Positions 7,055 through 16,469 of a stretch of DNA of 64,000 bases are shown here, piece by piece. Each line of letters starts with the position of its first letter. Positions within the stretch are counted from its first letter, which is position 1. Position numbers and translations under genes: made by a program. This DNA is from Paraburkholderia sp. SOS3 (GTDB lineage Bacteria; Pseudomonadota; Gammaproteobacteria; Burkholderiales; Burkholderiaceae). The notes below the pieces were generated by a model. That model was not told the origin of the DNA, searched no databases, and was given only the letters and a program-made list of their open reading frames with translations. The stretch spans positions 2,046,001 through 2,110,000 of the forward strand of contig NZ_CP018812.1 of assembly GCF_001922345.1 (NCBI RefSeq), given 5' to 3'.

Positions 7055-7551
7055 CGCGAGGACTCCCTGGCGGCAGCCAGTGCCGCGATCGCGCGCCGCG
7101 CCGCGCGCAGAATGCGCACGTGGGTACCGCAGCGGCACAGATGACGATCGAGCGCACGCAGCAGTTCGGCATCGTCGGGAGCGGGGTTGTGTTCGATCAG
7201 CGCCGCCACCGACATCATGATGCCGTTGATGCAATACCCGCATTGCGCCGCCTGTTCGTCGACGAACGCCTGCTGCACCGGATGAGGCGCCGCGGCCGTG
7301 CCGAGGCCTTCGATGGTGGTCACCGCGCCGCTGCCGAGCGCCTCGAGCGGCAGATCGCAGGACTGCACCGCGCGCCCGTCGATCTGCACCGTGCAACTGC
7401 CGCAATGGCCGGCGCCGCAGCCGAAGCGCACGCCCTTCAACTGCAGGTCCTGACGCAGGATGTATAGCAACGGTGTCGACGGCTCAGCCCGCACGCGATG
7501 ACGCGTGCCGTTAACCGTCAGTTCGAATTCCTGTTGCGAAGATAGAGTCAT
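7051..7551 (-). CDS. 2Fe-2S subunit of the molybdenum hydroxylase, 166 aa
   Basis: Both iron-sulfur motifs are complete. The plant-ferredoxin-type cluster uses C45, C50, C53 and C65 (GCGAGHCGSC). The second cluster uses C104, C107, C139 and C141 (QCGYC and CRCG). Length and pattern match small subunits such as IorA, NicA and CoxS, which pass electrons from the molybdenum centre. It overlaps the upstream amidohydrolase by ATGA at 7548-7551 and the molybdenum subunit by ATGA at 7051-7054, so the three are translationally coupled. Confidence 0.92.
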   Translation of the reverse strand: MTLSSQQEFELTVNGTRHRVRAEPSTPLLYILRQDLQLKGVRFGCGAGHCGSCTVQIDGRAVQSCDLPLEALGSGAVTTIEGLGTAAAPHPVQQAFVDEQAAQCGYCINGIMMSVAALIEHNPAPDDAELLRALDRHLCRCGTHVRILRAARRAIAALAAARESSR

Positions 7552-8657
7552 GTGCGTACCCGTCGGGTCTTGATCTTCAACAGGCGCGCAGCGTTACCGC
7601 CCATGATCGCCTGCTGCTGCGCGTCGCTCAGACGGGTGACGCTTTGCACCAGCCCGACTGGATCGTCGTCGCCCATATCATACGGATAGTCGGTACCGAG
7701 CAGCACATGGCGCGCGCCGTAGCGTTCGATCATGCTGTCGAGCAACGTGGTATCGAACGTAAGGGTATCGAAATAGAACTTCTTCAGATACGACGACGGT
7801 TTCTTCTTCACCAGCACGCGCGCATCGGCACGCGCCTTCCATGCATGGTCCATGCGCGCCGGATAGTGCGGCAGATAACCGCCCGCATGCGCGACGCAGA
7901 ACTTCAGGCCCGGATAGCGATCCAGCACGCCACCGAAGATCAGATGGCTAACCGCCAGCGTCGATTCGAGCGGATTGCCGATCACGTTGTTGAAGTAGTG
8001 GTCGACCATGCGCTCGCCACGGTCGAAGCCGAGCGGATGGATAAACAGCACCACGTCGAGTTCCTGCGCCTTGGCGAAAAAGCGTTCGAGGCCAAGACGC
8101 CGGTCGGCCAGATCGATACCGTTGACGTTGGTGTTGATCTCCACACCGCGCATGCCAAGCCGGTTCACACAACGCACCAGTTCGGCGGTGGCCATCTTCG
8201 CGTCCTGCAGCGGCACCGTGCCGAGTCCGACGAAACGCTCGGGGTACTGTGCGACGAGCTCCGCGATGCGATCGTTCTGTGCGCGCGACAGGTCGCGGCC
8301 GAGGCCCGGCTCGGCCCAGTAGTAGTACTGTCCCGGCGACGGCGATACCGCCTGCATATCGATGCCCATCCGGTCCATATCCTGCAGACGCTCGTCGACG
8401 CCGGACAGCTTGCCGCCGCGCTCCTGCATCTGGCGCTGGTTGATCTCGCGGCTCAACGCATTGGCGAACACGATCGCCGGCTCTTTCTCGTGCGGCTTTA
8501 GCGGCGCGACCTGGGCGGCCACCTCAACGTTGTGATAGTGGCAATGAATGTCGATGCGCAGCGCACGACCGCGCTTGCTGCGCGCCAGCGTCGCGTCGCC
8601 GTTCTTCTGATGCTGGCAGCCGGGCACGTGGCGGCCCGGGGTACAGGTGTGAAACAT
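7548..8657 (-). CDS. ACMSD-family metal-dependent amidohydrolase/decarboxylase, about 369 aa
   Basis: A TIM-barrel amidohydrolase with the ACMSD-family metal motifs: HCH in RIDIHCHYHN, a later His in CVAHAGGYLPHY, and an active-site Asp in LLGTDYPYDMGD. Family members decarboxylate or hydrolyse ring-cleavage products such as aminocarboxymuconate semialdehyde, gamma-resorcylate or uracil-5-carboxylate. The ATG at 8657 is the most upstream credible start. The conserved domain begins only about 35 codons later, so the true start may be downstream at a non-ATG codon. It sits between the transporter genes and the molybdenum hydroxylase in one operon. Confidence 0.82.
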   Translation of the reverse strand: MFHTCTPGRHVPGCQHQKNGDATLARSKRGRALRIDIHCHYHNVEVAAQVAPLKPHEKEPAIVFANALSREINQRQMQERGGKLSGVDERLQDMDRMGIDMQAVSPSPGQYYYWAEPGLGRDLSRAQNDRIAELVAQYPERFVGLGTVPLQDAKMATAELVRCVNRLGMRGVEINTNVNGIDLADRRLGLERFFAKAQELDVVLFIHPLGFDRGERMVDHYFNNVIGNPLESTLAVSHLIFGGVLDRYPGLKFCVAHAGGYLPHYPARMDHAWKARADARVLVKKKPSSYLKKFYFDTLTFDTTLLDSMIERYGARHVLLGTDYPYDMGDDDPVGLVQSVTRLSDAQQQAIMGGNAARLLKIKTRRVRT

Positions 8658-8694
8658 GAAAGAGTTCCGATAGAAGCGGCACGCGCCGCGAACG

Positions 8695-9396
8695 TCAATG
8701 AATACCCAGATAGCGGTGCAAGGTCGCTTCGCTCGCCTGCAGCTCGGCAGGCTTGCCTTGCCAGACCACGCGCCCGGTCTCGAACAGGTAGACGCGGTCG
8801 GCCAGCGACAGCGCGCTGTACAGGTTCTGCTCGACCAGCAGAATGCCGAGGCCATGCGCGCGCAGGCGGCCGAGAATCTCCTCCACCTGTGCGACGGTGA
8901 CCGGCGCGAGCCCTTCGGTCGGCTCGTCCATCAGCAGGATGCGCGGCCCGGTCATCAGCGCGCGGCCGATTGCGAGCAGTTGCCGCTCGCCGCCCGACAA
9001 CTGGTTGCCGCGATTGGCTCGCCGCTCGCCGAGGCGCGGAAACGCGTCGAGCACCTGCTGCACGGTCCATGCGCCCGGGCGTTTGCGCTCGAGCATCTGC
9101 AGATGTTCGAGCACGGTCAGCGACGGAAACAGCCGGCGCCCCTGCGGCACGTAGCCGATCCGGCGCGCCGCGATCTGGTGCGACGGCAGGCCGCGCAGTT
9201 CGGCGCCGTCGAGGCGCACCGAGCCGGCGGTCACCTGCGGCGAGCCGAGCCCCATCACCGAGCGCACCAGCGAGGTCTTGCCCATGCCGTTGCGGCCGAG
9301 CAGCGCGACGATTTCGCCCTCGGCCACCTGCATCGTGACGCCGTCGAGCACGGCCGCCTCGCCGTATGCGGCGCTGACATTGCTGATCTCAAGCAT
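8695..9396 (-). CDS. livF: Branched-chain amino-acid-type ABC transporter ATPase (LivF-like), 233 aa
   Basis: Walker A GRNGMGKT, signature LSGGERQLLAIGRAL and Walker B ILLMDEPTEGLAP are present, with the typical LivF start MLEISNVSAAYG. It overlaps livG by 8 bp. Together with livG, livM, livH and the binding protein it makes a complete HAAT-type importer. Embedding in a catabolic operon suggests the substrate is the operon's carbon or nitrogen source rather than leucine; relatives carry urea, amides and aromatic acids. Confidence 0.92.
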   Translation of the reverse strand: MLEISNVSAAYGEAAVLDGVTMQVAEGEIVALLGRNGMGKTSLVRSVMGLGSPQVTAGSVRLDGAELRGLPSHQIAARRIGYVPQGRRLFPSLTVLEHLQMLERKRPGAWTVQQVLDAFPRLGERRANRGNQLSGGERQLLAIGRALMTGPRILLMDEPTEGLAPVTVAQVEEILGRLRAHGLGILLVEQNLYSALSLADRVYLFETGRVVWQGKPAELQASEATLHRYLGIH

Positions 9397-10144
9397 GTCG
9401 CGGCCTCCCCAGATAGATTTCCTGCACCTGTGGGTTGCGCCGGATTTCAGAGGGCGTGCCCTCCACCAGCACCCGGCCCTGGTACATGCAGACCACGCGA
9501 TCGACGAGTCCCAGCGCGAGGTCGATATCGTGTTCGATCAGGATCACCGACAAGCTCCGCGGCAAGCCGCGAATCACGTCGGCCATCACCCCCCGCTCGG
9601 CGGGCGACAGACCTGCCGCCGGTTCGTCGAGCAGCAGCAGGCGCGGCGCGCTGGTCAGCGACATCGCCAGTTCGAGCTGGCGTTGCTCGCCATATGACAG
9701 CTCCTTGACGAGCTGGCTGCGGCGCTGGTGCAGATGGCACTTGTCGAGCGCATCGGCGACCCGCTGGCGCTCGTCATCGCGTGCGCGCCCCGCGCCGAAC
9801 AATGAAAACTTCGTGCGGCCGAGCCCGCGCGCGGCCAGCAACAGGTTGTCTTCCGCCGAAAGCCCGAAGAACAGGTTGGTGATCTGAAAGGTCCGCGCAA
9901 TGCCGCGCGCCGCGCGCAGGTTCGGCGCCATGCGCGTGATATCGGCGCCGGCCAGCGCCACCCGTCCACACGAGGCCGGGATCATGCCGGTGATCGCGTT
10001 GAACAGCGTGGTCTTGCCGGCGCCGTTCGGGCCGAGAATGGCGCAGCGCTCGCCGGGCGCGATGGTCAGGTCGACGCCATCGACCGCCTTCAGCGCGCCG
10101 AAGTGGATGCCGACCTGAGCAAGTTCGAGAAGTGCGGAGTTCAT
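9389..10144 (-). CDS. livG: Branched-chain amino-acid-type ABC transporter ATPase (LivG-like), 251 aa
   Basis: Walker A GPNGAGKTT, signature LSYGEQRQLELAMSL and Walker B LLLLDEPAAGLSPAE are present. The LivG-specific long insertion between Walker A and the signature motif and the C-terminal BCA_ABC tail (VQEIYLGRP) are also visible. It follows the binding-protein gene after 28 bp and overlaps livF. It pairs with LivF to power import through LivH/LivM. Confidence 0.92.
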   Translation of the reverse strand: MNSALLELAQVGIHFGALKAVDGVDLTIAPGERCAILGPNGAGKTTLFNAITGMIPASCGRVALAGADITRMAPNLRAARGIARTFQITNLFFGLSAEDNLLLAARGLGRTKFSLFGAGRARDDERQRVADALDKCHLHQRRSQLVKELSYGEQRQLELAMSLTSAPRLLLLDEPAAGLSPAERGVMADVIRGLPRSLSVILIEHDIDLALGLVDRVVCMYQGRVLVEGTPSEIRRNPQVQEIYLGRPRHA

Positions 10145-10172
10145 CGCCAGCCTGTTTCGCCAGGAGCCGGCA

Positions 10173-11435
10173 CTAGGCCTTCCCGATGCCCTGGAAAGCC
10201 CGCGAATACGAAGGCTGCTTCAGATAGTCGTCCGGCTTGTAGGTCCAGAACTGCGAAACCTGCGGATAGGTTTCGAGCGGCACGTTCCAGTAGCCGCCGC
10301 CGGGCCGCTTCTCGACCTGGCGGATATAGACGTCGTAGACGGGATTACCGTACGCGTCCAGATGCACCGGGCGACCCAGCGGCGAGTTCGTCAGCGTGAC
10401 CTCGCGCACCGCGGCGAGAAACTTCTGCCGGTCCTCCACCTGGCCGTTCACCGCCTGGATCGCCTGTGCGAGCCACATCGCCGCCGAGTAGAACGAGAAG
10501 CCGTACAGCGACGGCAGCTTCTTGTAAGCGGCCTGATACGCGTCGACGAACTTCTGCGTCGCCGGGATCGGATTGCCTTCGGCGAAGTGCGCCGACGACA
10601 CGATGCCGTCCACCTCGGGGCCCAGCGTGCGGATCACCGACTGGTCGGTGAAGTTCTGTGCGCCCATCAACGGAATCTTGCCCTTCATGCCGAAGCTTGC
10701 CCATTGCTGGATAAAGCGATTCGCATCGGCGCCGGTTTCCATCGCGAACACCGCATCGGGCGCGGCGCTCTGGATCTGCGCGATGTAGGGGCTAAAGTCC
10801 TGCGTGTTCAGCGGGTTCCAGAACTGCCCGGCAATCTTGCCGCCGAGGCCGGTAAACACTTGCGCAAAGCCGCCGCACTGCTCGTAGCCGAACGTGTAAT
10901 CCTGCGACACCGTGACGATCTTGCGCAGATTCTTCTTGCGATACGCCCAGTCCGCGAGCGGCCGCGACATCTGGCTTGCCGTGTAGCCGGCCACGCGCAG
11001 CACGTTGGGCACGCGCGCACGTTGTGTCAGGTCGTCGGCGGCGACCACCGGTATGAAGTACGGCACGCCGTTGCTCTTCGCATATTCGGCCACGGCCAGC
11101 CCGGTATTGGCGAGCAGATCGCCGATCAGAAACGCCACGCCCTGCTGTTCGACCAGCTTGCGGGCTTTCTGCAACGCGATGTCGGGATTCGAGCCGTCGT
11201 CCTCCACCAGCACATGAATCTCGCGGCCGGCCACCTTGCCGCCGACCTGCGTCCAGTAAAGGTTGAAGCCCTCGACGATCTCCTTGCCGCCGGCCGCGAC
11301 CACGCCGGTCAGCGGCGCCAGCAAGCCGATCTTGACCGGCCCCGTGCCTTGCGCGAGCGCCTCTAGCGCATGCGTCGACAGCATGAGCCCGCCGAATGCG
11401 GCAGCCGAAGTTTTGACGAAGCTGCGACGATCCAT
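10173..11435 (-). CDS. ABC transporter substrate-binding protein with Tat-type signal, 420 aa
   Basis: Starts at ATG 11435 with GGGGAA upstream. The N-terminus MDRRSFVKTSAAAFGGLML carries a twin-arginine motif (RRSFVK) and cleavage near ALA-Q, so export is probably by Tat. The rest is a periplasmic-binding-protein type 1 fold of the Leu/Ile/Val class (KIGLLAPLTGVVAAGGKE, then LIGDLLANTGLAVAEYA). It is the specificity component of the LivHMGF system. Amide and urea binding proteins share this architecture, so the ligand could be a ureide or amide; the sequence alone does not decide. Confidence 0.88.
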   Translation of the reverse strand: MDRRSFVKTSAAAFGGLMLSTHALEALAQGTGPVKIGLLAPLTGVVAAGGKEIVEGFNLYWTQVGGKVAGREIHVLVEDDGSNPDIALQKARKLVEQQGVAFLIGDLLANTGLAVAEYAKSNGVPYFIPVVAADDLTQRARVPNVLRVAGYTASQMSRPLADWAYRKKNLRKIVTVSQDYTFGYEQCGGFAQVFTGLGGKIAGQFWNPLNTQDFSPYIAQIQSAAPDAVFAMETGADANRFIQQWASFGMKGKIPLMGAQNFTDQSVIRTLGPEVDGIVSSAHFAEGNPIPATQKFVDAYQAAYKKLPSLYGFSFYSAAMWLAQAIQAVNGQVEDRQKFLAAVREVTLTNSPLGRPVHLDAYGNPVYDVYIRQVEKRPGGGYWNVPLETYPQVSQFWTYKPDDYLKQPSYSRAFQGIGKA

Positions 11436-11475
11436 TGCTGATTCCCCACGATTTGATATTTTCGACGGCATGGTT

Positions 11476-12453
11476 CTAGACCTGCCCCGCTTTGCCCGCC
11501 GCGCGCGCGAGCCGCGCCGCGCGCTTGCCCGAACGGCTGCGCAGGCTGCCCAGCAGCCCCTCGGGCGCAAAGATCATCACGAGCACGAAGAGCAGGCCGA
11601 GCACCATCGACCAGCGTTCCGTGTACGAGCTGACCACGTTCTGCAGCACCACGATCAGCGCCGAGCCGACGATGCCGCCGGCAAGCGTGCCGATACCGCC
11701 GAGAATCGCCATCAGCAGGCCCATCACCGACTGCGTCAGAGCGACCGTCGACGGGCTGACGAAGCTGTTGAAAAGCGCGTACAAGGCGCCCGCGACCCCG
11801 GCCACGAAACCGGAAAACACAAAGCCGATCAGCAGATGGCGGCTCGTGTCGTAGCCCAGACTGCGCATGCGCGACTCGCTCTCGCGGATGCCGGCGAGCG
11901 ACATGCCGAACGGCGAGCCGACGAAGCGCCACATCGCGAACATCAGCAGGCCGGCGAGCACCAGCACGAAGTAGAAGAAGCGCGACGGATCGGCCAGCCA
12001 GTCGGGCCGCACGTTGCCGCGCAAGCCGTTGTCCGCGCCGGTCACCGACGTCCAGCGCACGCAGACGCCCCACACCACCATGCCGAGCGCGAGCGTCAGC
12101 AGCAGGAAGTACACGCCGCTGGTGCGCACCGCAAGCAGGCCGACGATCAGCGACACCGCCATCGCGGCGGCCACGCCCAGCGCACAGCCGGCCCATACGT
12201 TACCGCCCGCCACGGTGACGACGTACATCACCACGTAGGTGGCGGTGCCGAAGATCGCGCCGTGACACAGCGACGTGCGGCCCGCATAGCCGGCCATGAT
12301 GTCGATCGACATCGCGAGCAACGCGTAGATCAGCATCTGCGTGACGAGCCCCGTGCGGTAGCCCGGCGCGACGAGCGGCACCAGCGCGAGCAGCACGGCG
12401 GCGAGCGCGGCCGTCGCGGCGGCCTTGCGCGAGGTCTTCCGAAGGTTGTTCAT
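11476..12453 (-). CDS. livM: Branched-chain amino-acid-type ABC permease (LivM-like), 325 aa
   Basis: ATG 12453 overlaps the livH stop as ATGA. The product has about nine hydrophobic segments. It carries the LivM hallmarks IDIMAGYAGRTSLCHGAIFG near the start and the EAA-like loop around GIRESESRMRSLGYD, with a basic C-terminus (RSRSGKRAARLARAAGKAG). It forms the membrane channel with LivH. Confidence 0.92.
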   Translation of the reverse strand: MNNLRKTSRKAAATAALAAVLLALVPLVAPGYRTGLVTQMLIYALLAMSIDIMAGYAGRTSLCHGAIFGTATYVVMYVVTVAGGNVWAGCALGVAAAMAVSLIVGLLAVRTSGVYFLLLTLALGMVVWGVCVRWTSVTGADNGLRGNVRPDWLADPSRFFYFVLVLAGLLMFAMWRFVGSPFGMSLAGIRESESRMRSLGYDTSRHLLIGFVFSGFVAGVAGALYALFNSFVSPSTVALTQSVMGLLMAILGGIGTLAGGIVGSALIVVLQNVVSSYTERWSMVLGLLFVLVMIFAPEGLLGSLRSRSGKRAARLARAAGKAGQV

Positions 12454-13301
12454 GCGGTGCGTCCGAACAGGCCATGCGGCCGAAATGCGAGCAGCAGCGC
12501 CATCGGCCCGAAGATCACGAAGTACGACAGTTCGGGAAACCACACCTGTCCGAAGGTCGACAGCAGCGCGACGGCGAGGCTGCCGAGCGCTGCGCCGACC
12601 AGCGAGCCGCGTCCGCCGATGATCACCACGGCAAGGCTGTACACGAGAATTTCCGAATCGGCAGTCGGATACAGTGACAGAAACGCGCCGCCGAGCGCCC
12701 CCGCAATGCCGGCGAGCGCCATGCCGAGCAGGAAGGTCGCGACGAACACGACGCGGATGTTGATGCCCATCGCCTGCACGGTCTCGGCATCGTCGACGCC
12801 CGCTCGGATCAGCGCACCGAGGCGCGTGCGATTGACCGTCAGCCACAGCAGCACGAAGACCAGCACACCGACGCCGAGCACGAACAGCCGATAGCGCGGG
12901 TAATAAAGACCGCCGACCTGCAGCGGGCCCTGCAGCCATTCGGGAATCGGCACGTTCAGCGTATCGCCGCCGAAGATCACCAGCGCCGCATCGTTGATGA
13001 TCAACCCGAGGCCGAGCGTCAGCAGCACCTGGCGCAGCTCGTGCCCGGCCACGAACCGCAGCAGCGCCTGCTCGACGAGACCGAGCAGCGCCACCAGCGC
13101 CGCCGCCGCGACGATGCCGGCGAGCAGACTGGAGGTGGCCGTGGCGACCGAATACGCCGTGTAGCCGCCGACCAGATACATCGCGCCGTGCGCGAGATTG
13201 ACGATGCGCATCAGCCCGAACACCAGCGTAAAGCCGCTCGCGACGAGGAACAGCAGCGCCGCGAAGGTGAGCCCATTGAGCAACTGGACGGTGGCGAGCA
13301 T
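12450..13301 (-). CDS. livH: Branched-chain amino-acid-type ABC permease (LivH-like), 283 aa
   Basis: ATG 13301 overlaps the stop of the deacetylase gene (TGATG), showing that transporter and enzyme genes are one transcription unit. LivH hallmarks are GLTFAALLFLVASGFTLVFG at the start, MRIVNLAHGAMYLVG, and a loop with GVDDAETVQAMGINI. About eight membrane segments are visible. Confidence 0.92.
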   Translation of the reverse strand: MLATVQLLNGLTFAALLFLVASGFTLVFGLMRIVNLAHGAMYLVGGYTAYSVATATSSLLAGIVAAAALVALLGLVEQALLRFVAGHELRQVLLTLGLGLIINDAALVIFGGDTLNVPIPEWLQGPLQVGGLYYPRYRLFVLGVGVLVFVLLWLTVNRTRLGALIRAGVDDAETVQAMGINIRVVFVATFLLGMALAGIAGALGGAFLSLYPTADSEILVYSLAVVIIGGRGSLVGAALGSLAVALLSTFGQVWFPELSYFVIFGPMALLLAFRPHGLFGRTA

Positions 13302-14218
13302 CAGCGCGCGGCTCCGGTGTTTGTTTCCGGCCTGGCGCTGGCGGCGCCCTGCTGGCCGCGATACCAGTCGAGAATCTGCTCGCCGTTCCAGTGCAGCACG
13401 CCTGCATGCCGGTTGATATGCTCGTAGACCTTTTCCAGATACCCGATACGGAACGGCTGCCCGCTGATATACGGATGGATTGCCATCGCCATGATTTTCG
13501 GCCGCTCAGCGCCTTCCTGGTAATAGCGATCGAAGGTATCGATGCACTTCTGCGTCCAGTACGCCGCTTCGTGATGCTGCACCATCATCATCGTGATGTC
13601 GTTGTTTTCCATCGTGTACGGCAGCGTCACCAGCGGGCCATTGCCGGTGGCGATGGTGGTGGGTTCGTCGTCGTAGACCCAGTCGCCGATGTACTTGACG
13701 CCCGCGCCCGCGAGTAGTTCAGGCGTCTCGAGCGTCTGCGTCAGGCCCGGACCGAGCCAGCCCACCGGCCGCTTGCCGACGAACTTCTCGAGCACGTCCA
13801 TACTGCGCTCGATCATCGACTTCTGGTCTTCCACCTTGTGGATCGGCATCTGTTCGAACGCATGCCCCATAAACTCCCAGCCCGCGTCGCGGCAGGCCGC
13901 CGCCACCCGCGGGTAGTCGACGCACACACGCGCGTTGATCGACAGCGTCGGGCGGATGCCGAGCAGGTCGTACAGCTTCTTGAAGCGCCAGAAGCCCACC
14001 CGCATGCCGTATTCGTGCCACGACCAGTTCGGCACGTCGGGCAGCAGCACGGCGCCGGTCGGCGCCGGCAGCACCTGGCGCGCCATCGGCCGCGCGATGT
14101 CCCAGACCTCGAGGTTGACGATGGTCCATACGATCACCCTTGCGTCGCCGGGCAGCTTAAGCGGTGGCCGGTCGACGATGGCGGAGTACCCGGTTCTTTC
14201 GCGCGGAATCATGGACAT
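13301..14218 (-). CDS. PuuE-like polysaccharide deacetylase-family hydrolase, 305 aa
   Basis: ATG 14218 has AAGGA nine bases upstream; a longer start at 14317 would overlap the previous gene and adds only a Pro/Ala-rich tail. The NodB-type fold shows LPGDARVIVWTIVNLEVWD, GIRPTLSINARVC and GWEFMGHAFEQMP. The subfamily resembles metal-independent allantoinase PuuE and cyclic-imide hydrolases rather than true sugar deacetylases. It would open a cyclic amide or ureide ring. Neighbouring isochorismatase-type and molybdenum hydroxylase genes make ring opening of an oxidised N-heterocycle the natural guess, which is inference. Confidence 0.78.
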   Translation of the reverse strand: MSMIPRERTGYSAIVDRPPLKLPGDARVIVWTIVNLEVWDIARPMARQVLPAPTGAVLLPDVPNWSWHEYGMRVGFWRFKKLYDLLGIRPTLSINARVCVDYPRVAAACRDAGWEFMGHAFEQMPIHKVEDQKSMIERSMDVLEKFVGKRPVGWLGPGLTQTLETPELLAGAGVKYIGDWVYDDEPTTIATGNGPLVTLPYTMENNDITMMMVQHHEAAYWTQKCIDTFDRYYQEGAERPKIMAMAIHPYISGQPFRIGYLEKVYEHINRHAGVLHWNGEQILDWYRGQQGAASARPETNTGAAR

Positions 14219-14297
14219 GAATGCAGTTCCTTCAATTGGGGGAGCGGCCGCTGGTGTGGCACCAGGCTCGGGCGCGGGGTCGGTTGCGCGCGGGTGC

Positions 14298-14933
14298 TCA
14301 GGTTGTGAGTTCGGCAAGCGCCATCACTTCATCGGAGGTCATCACGAAACCGAATGCGGTGCGAATGCACAGCAGCGCTGCATCGTGCAGCGCGGGCGCG
14401 TCCATCGTGTCGACGCAATCGCTCGGCACGAGCACCGCATAGTCGAGCGAGCACGCGGCGGTGACAGTCGACAGCACACAGCTGTTGGTATTGACGCCGG
14501 TGACGATCAGCGTGTTGATGCCATGCGAGCGCAACAGGAAATCGAGGTCGGTAGCGGTGAAGCAGTTGTAGCGCTTCTTGGTGTCCACCACCCAGTCGCG
14601 CGCTGCGTCGTGCAGACCGGGCATGATCGTGCAGCCCGGCATGCCGGTCAGGTTGTGCTTCAGCACGTTCTTGCGCGGATTGTTCGGATCTTCGGCGCGC
14701 GTGCGCCAGAACGCATTCACCCGGATCTCCTCGACGTCGCGGTAATGCGTGACCAGATGCACGACCGGGATCGCCTGGCTGCGGCACCAGTCGAACAGAC
14801 GCCGGTTTGTGGCCACCACGCGCGCGGCGACGTCGGGTGCAGCCGGCATGGTGGCCACTTCCATGTCCAGATGCCCGCGATGCAGATCGATCGCGACCAC
14901 CGCCGCCCTGACTTTGTCGACACCGAAATTCAT
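14298..14933 (-). CDS. Isochorismatase-family cysteine hydrolase, 211 aa
   Basis: The catalytic triad of the family is visible: D16 (VVAIDLHRGHL), a lysine at 119/120 (DTKKRYNCFTATDL) and the nucleophile C152 (GVNTNSCVLSTV) with the preceding cis-peptide region. Relatives hydrolyse amide or carbamoyl bonds (nicotinamidase, maleamate amidohydrolase NicF, N-carbamoylsarcosine amidase, peroxyureidoacrylate hydrolase RutB). In this operon an amidase or ureidohydrolase step after ring opening is the likely role. The gene lies 9 bp after the alpha/beta-hydrolase gene. Confidence 0.88.
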   Translation of the reverse strand: MNFGVDKVRAAVVAIDLHRGHLDMEVATMPAAPDVAARVVATNRRLFDWCRSQAIPVVHLVTHYRDVEEIRVNAFWRTRAEDPNNPRKNVLKHNLTGMPGCTIMPGLHDAARDWVVDTKKRYNCFTATDLDFLLRSHGINTLIVTGVNTNSCVLSTVTAACSLDYAVLVPSDCVDTMDAPALHDAALLCIRTAFGFVMTSDEVMALAELTT

Positions 14934-14942
14934 GAAGATTCC

Positions 14943-16172
14943 TTATTGCAGGTTGTTACGGGAGAGCGTCAGCAGCGCGCGCTGATCGATGCCCAGGCGA
15001 TCGGCGAGCCAGTCGCCGAGCAGTTCCTGGCCGATCGTCGGGTTGTCGTGCTGGCAATGCTCGGCGCCCGTCTCTTCCTCATCCAGCAGGCGCAACGTAC
15101 AGTCGACGCCTTTCGCGACGCCGTAGTCGTAAACCTTGCGCGCCTGCGAGACCGTCAGTACGTCGTGACCGCCATGCATCACCAGATAAGGGCAGCGCAT
15201 ATGCTCCAGATGCCCTTCCAGCGCGAACTCGCGCGCCTTGTCCATGGCCGCCTTCATGCTCGGCCGGCCGAACACCCACTTGATGTGCATCGCCAGCCCG
15301 TGGTCTTCGCCGGCGCTGCCCCACATGTCGGTGATGCTCGAGATCGCGCCGTGCGATACGCAGGCGGCGAGGCGGTGCTCGTAACAGGCCGCGCGCGCCG
15401 CGTAGTAGCCGCCGAGACTCGAACCGCACACGGCGATGCGGGCCGGATCGACGTCGGCGCGGGTTTCGAGGTAATCGATGCAACGTCCGATCGGCACTTC
15501 GGTATCCGCACGATTGACGATGCGTTGCCGGCGCAGCGCGCCGCCCTGCCCGGGGCCGTCGATCATCAGCACCGAGATGCCGCGTTGCAGCGCGCCGTGC
15601 GCCTGCATGAACCACATCTCGTCCTTGATCGAATCGAGTCCGCCCATGCAGATCAGCACCGGCTGGCGCGCCACCGGAAACGGCGCGCGCACGAAATAGG
15701 CCGGCAGCGCGCTGCCGTTTTCGTATGGAATCTCGAGCACTTCGCCTGCAGGACTCAGTTGCCGCAGGAAACCGTGACTCGATCTTTCCATCAGCGTGAA
15801 GGTATCGAGGCGGCGCGGATCGTCCGGGTTCAGGAAGAACTCCGCCTGGCGGAAGTAGTTGGCAGCACGCAGATAGCAGTTGATCGACGTGCGCACGTGG
15901 CCCAGCGCTTCTTCGGCCTGCGCGCGCTGCAGATTGCGCTCGCCGGTAGCACGCCATTCGACGTGCCAGCTGTCGTCGTCGCCGGCGACGATGCGCGCGG
16001 CGGTTCGCAATGCTTCGCTGACCGCGCCGCCGCCCTCCTGCGTTTCGCCGAGGCCGCGGCGAAACTGATACGAGAACCATGGATGCTCCGGCCAGTGGTG
16101 CCAGCCGAATGGCTCGTAGTGAGCGTTGAGGTTCGCCGTGATGGTACCGATCGCGTTGTCTTCAGTCTGCAT
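14943..16172 (-). CDS. Alpha/beta hydrolase resembling 2,6-dihydroxypseudooxynicotine hydrolase/FrsA, 409 aa
   Basis: First gene of the catabolic operon, starting at ATG 16172. The N-terminal 130 residues form a helical cap (WHVEWRATGERNLQRAQ, SINCYLRAANYFRQAEFFL) typical of the DHPON-hydrolase/FrsA group. The hydrolase core contains the nucleophile elbow AVCGSSLGGYYAAR, an acid in YLVMHGGHDVLT and a C-terminal His in GAEHCQHDN. DHPON hydrolase cleaves a C-C bond during nicotine breakdown. A C-C or ester cleavage in N-heterocycle degradation is therefore plausible here, though the substrate is unknown. Confidence 0.8.
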   Translation of the reverse strand: MQTEDNAIGTITANLNAHYEPFGWHHWPEHPWFSYQFRRGLGETQEGGGAVSEALRTAARIVAGDDDSWHVEWRATGERNLQRAQAEEALGHVRTSINCYLRAANYFRQAEFFLNPDDPRRLDTFTLMERSSHGFLRQLSPAGEVLEIPYENGSALPAYFVRAPFPVARQPVLICMGGLDSIKDEMWFMQAHGALQRGISVLMIDGPGQGGALRRQRIVNRADTEVPIGRCIDYLETRADVDPARIAVCGSSLGGYYAARAACYEHRLAACVSHGAISSITDMWGSAGEDHGLAMHIKWVFGRPSMKAAMDKAREFALEGHLEHMRCPYLVMHGGHDVLTVSQARKVYDYGVAKGVDCTLRLLDEEETGAEHCQHDNPTIGQELLGDWLADRLGIDQRALLTLSRNNLQ

Positions 16173-16197
16173 GCGTGACCTCGTGGAACTCACGTTT

Positions 16198-16205
16198 TGT
16201 ATACA
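16198..16205. promoter_or_regulatory. Candidate GntR/FCD operator in front of the catabolic operon
   Basis: TGTATACA is a perfect 8-bp palindrome inside TTTTGTATACATAAC. It starts 26 bases upstream of the alpha/beta-hydrolase start codon. FCD-type GntR regulators commonly bind sites of the form TTGTATACAA. A related site, TTGGATACAAT, precedes the divergent regulator gene. Confidence 0.5.
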
Positions 16206-16469
16206 TAACTGAGCAACAGGCGTGCCAATTCGCAGGCGTAGCCAATCATTAAATGCGCGATGCCCAGTCTCCGTGGGCTTCGTCGGATCAAACAACAACC
16301 GCCGACCCGGTTGACGGTCACCGATAAAATGCCTACAAACAAGAGGTAATGTGCTGTTCTGATGCACAGCCTGCGATTGCGGCTTCCGAATCGGTGCGCG
16401 GATTGCCCGGTTCGGTGCAGGCGTCGGCTGATAGAAAGCATCGTTGCAACGCGCTCGCAAAATCCATTT

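Noticed and set aside
11263..12894. Plus-strand frame of about 543 codons across livM and livH
   Set aside because: His/Arg/Glu-rich low-information text opposite two well-recognised permease genes; a codon-bias shadow.
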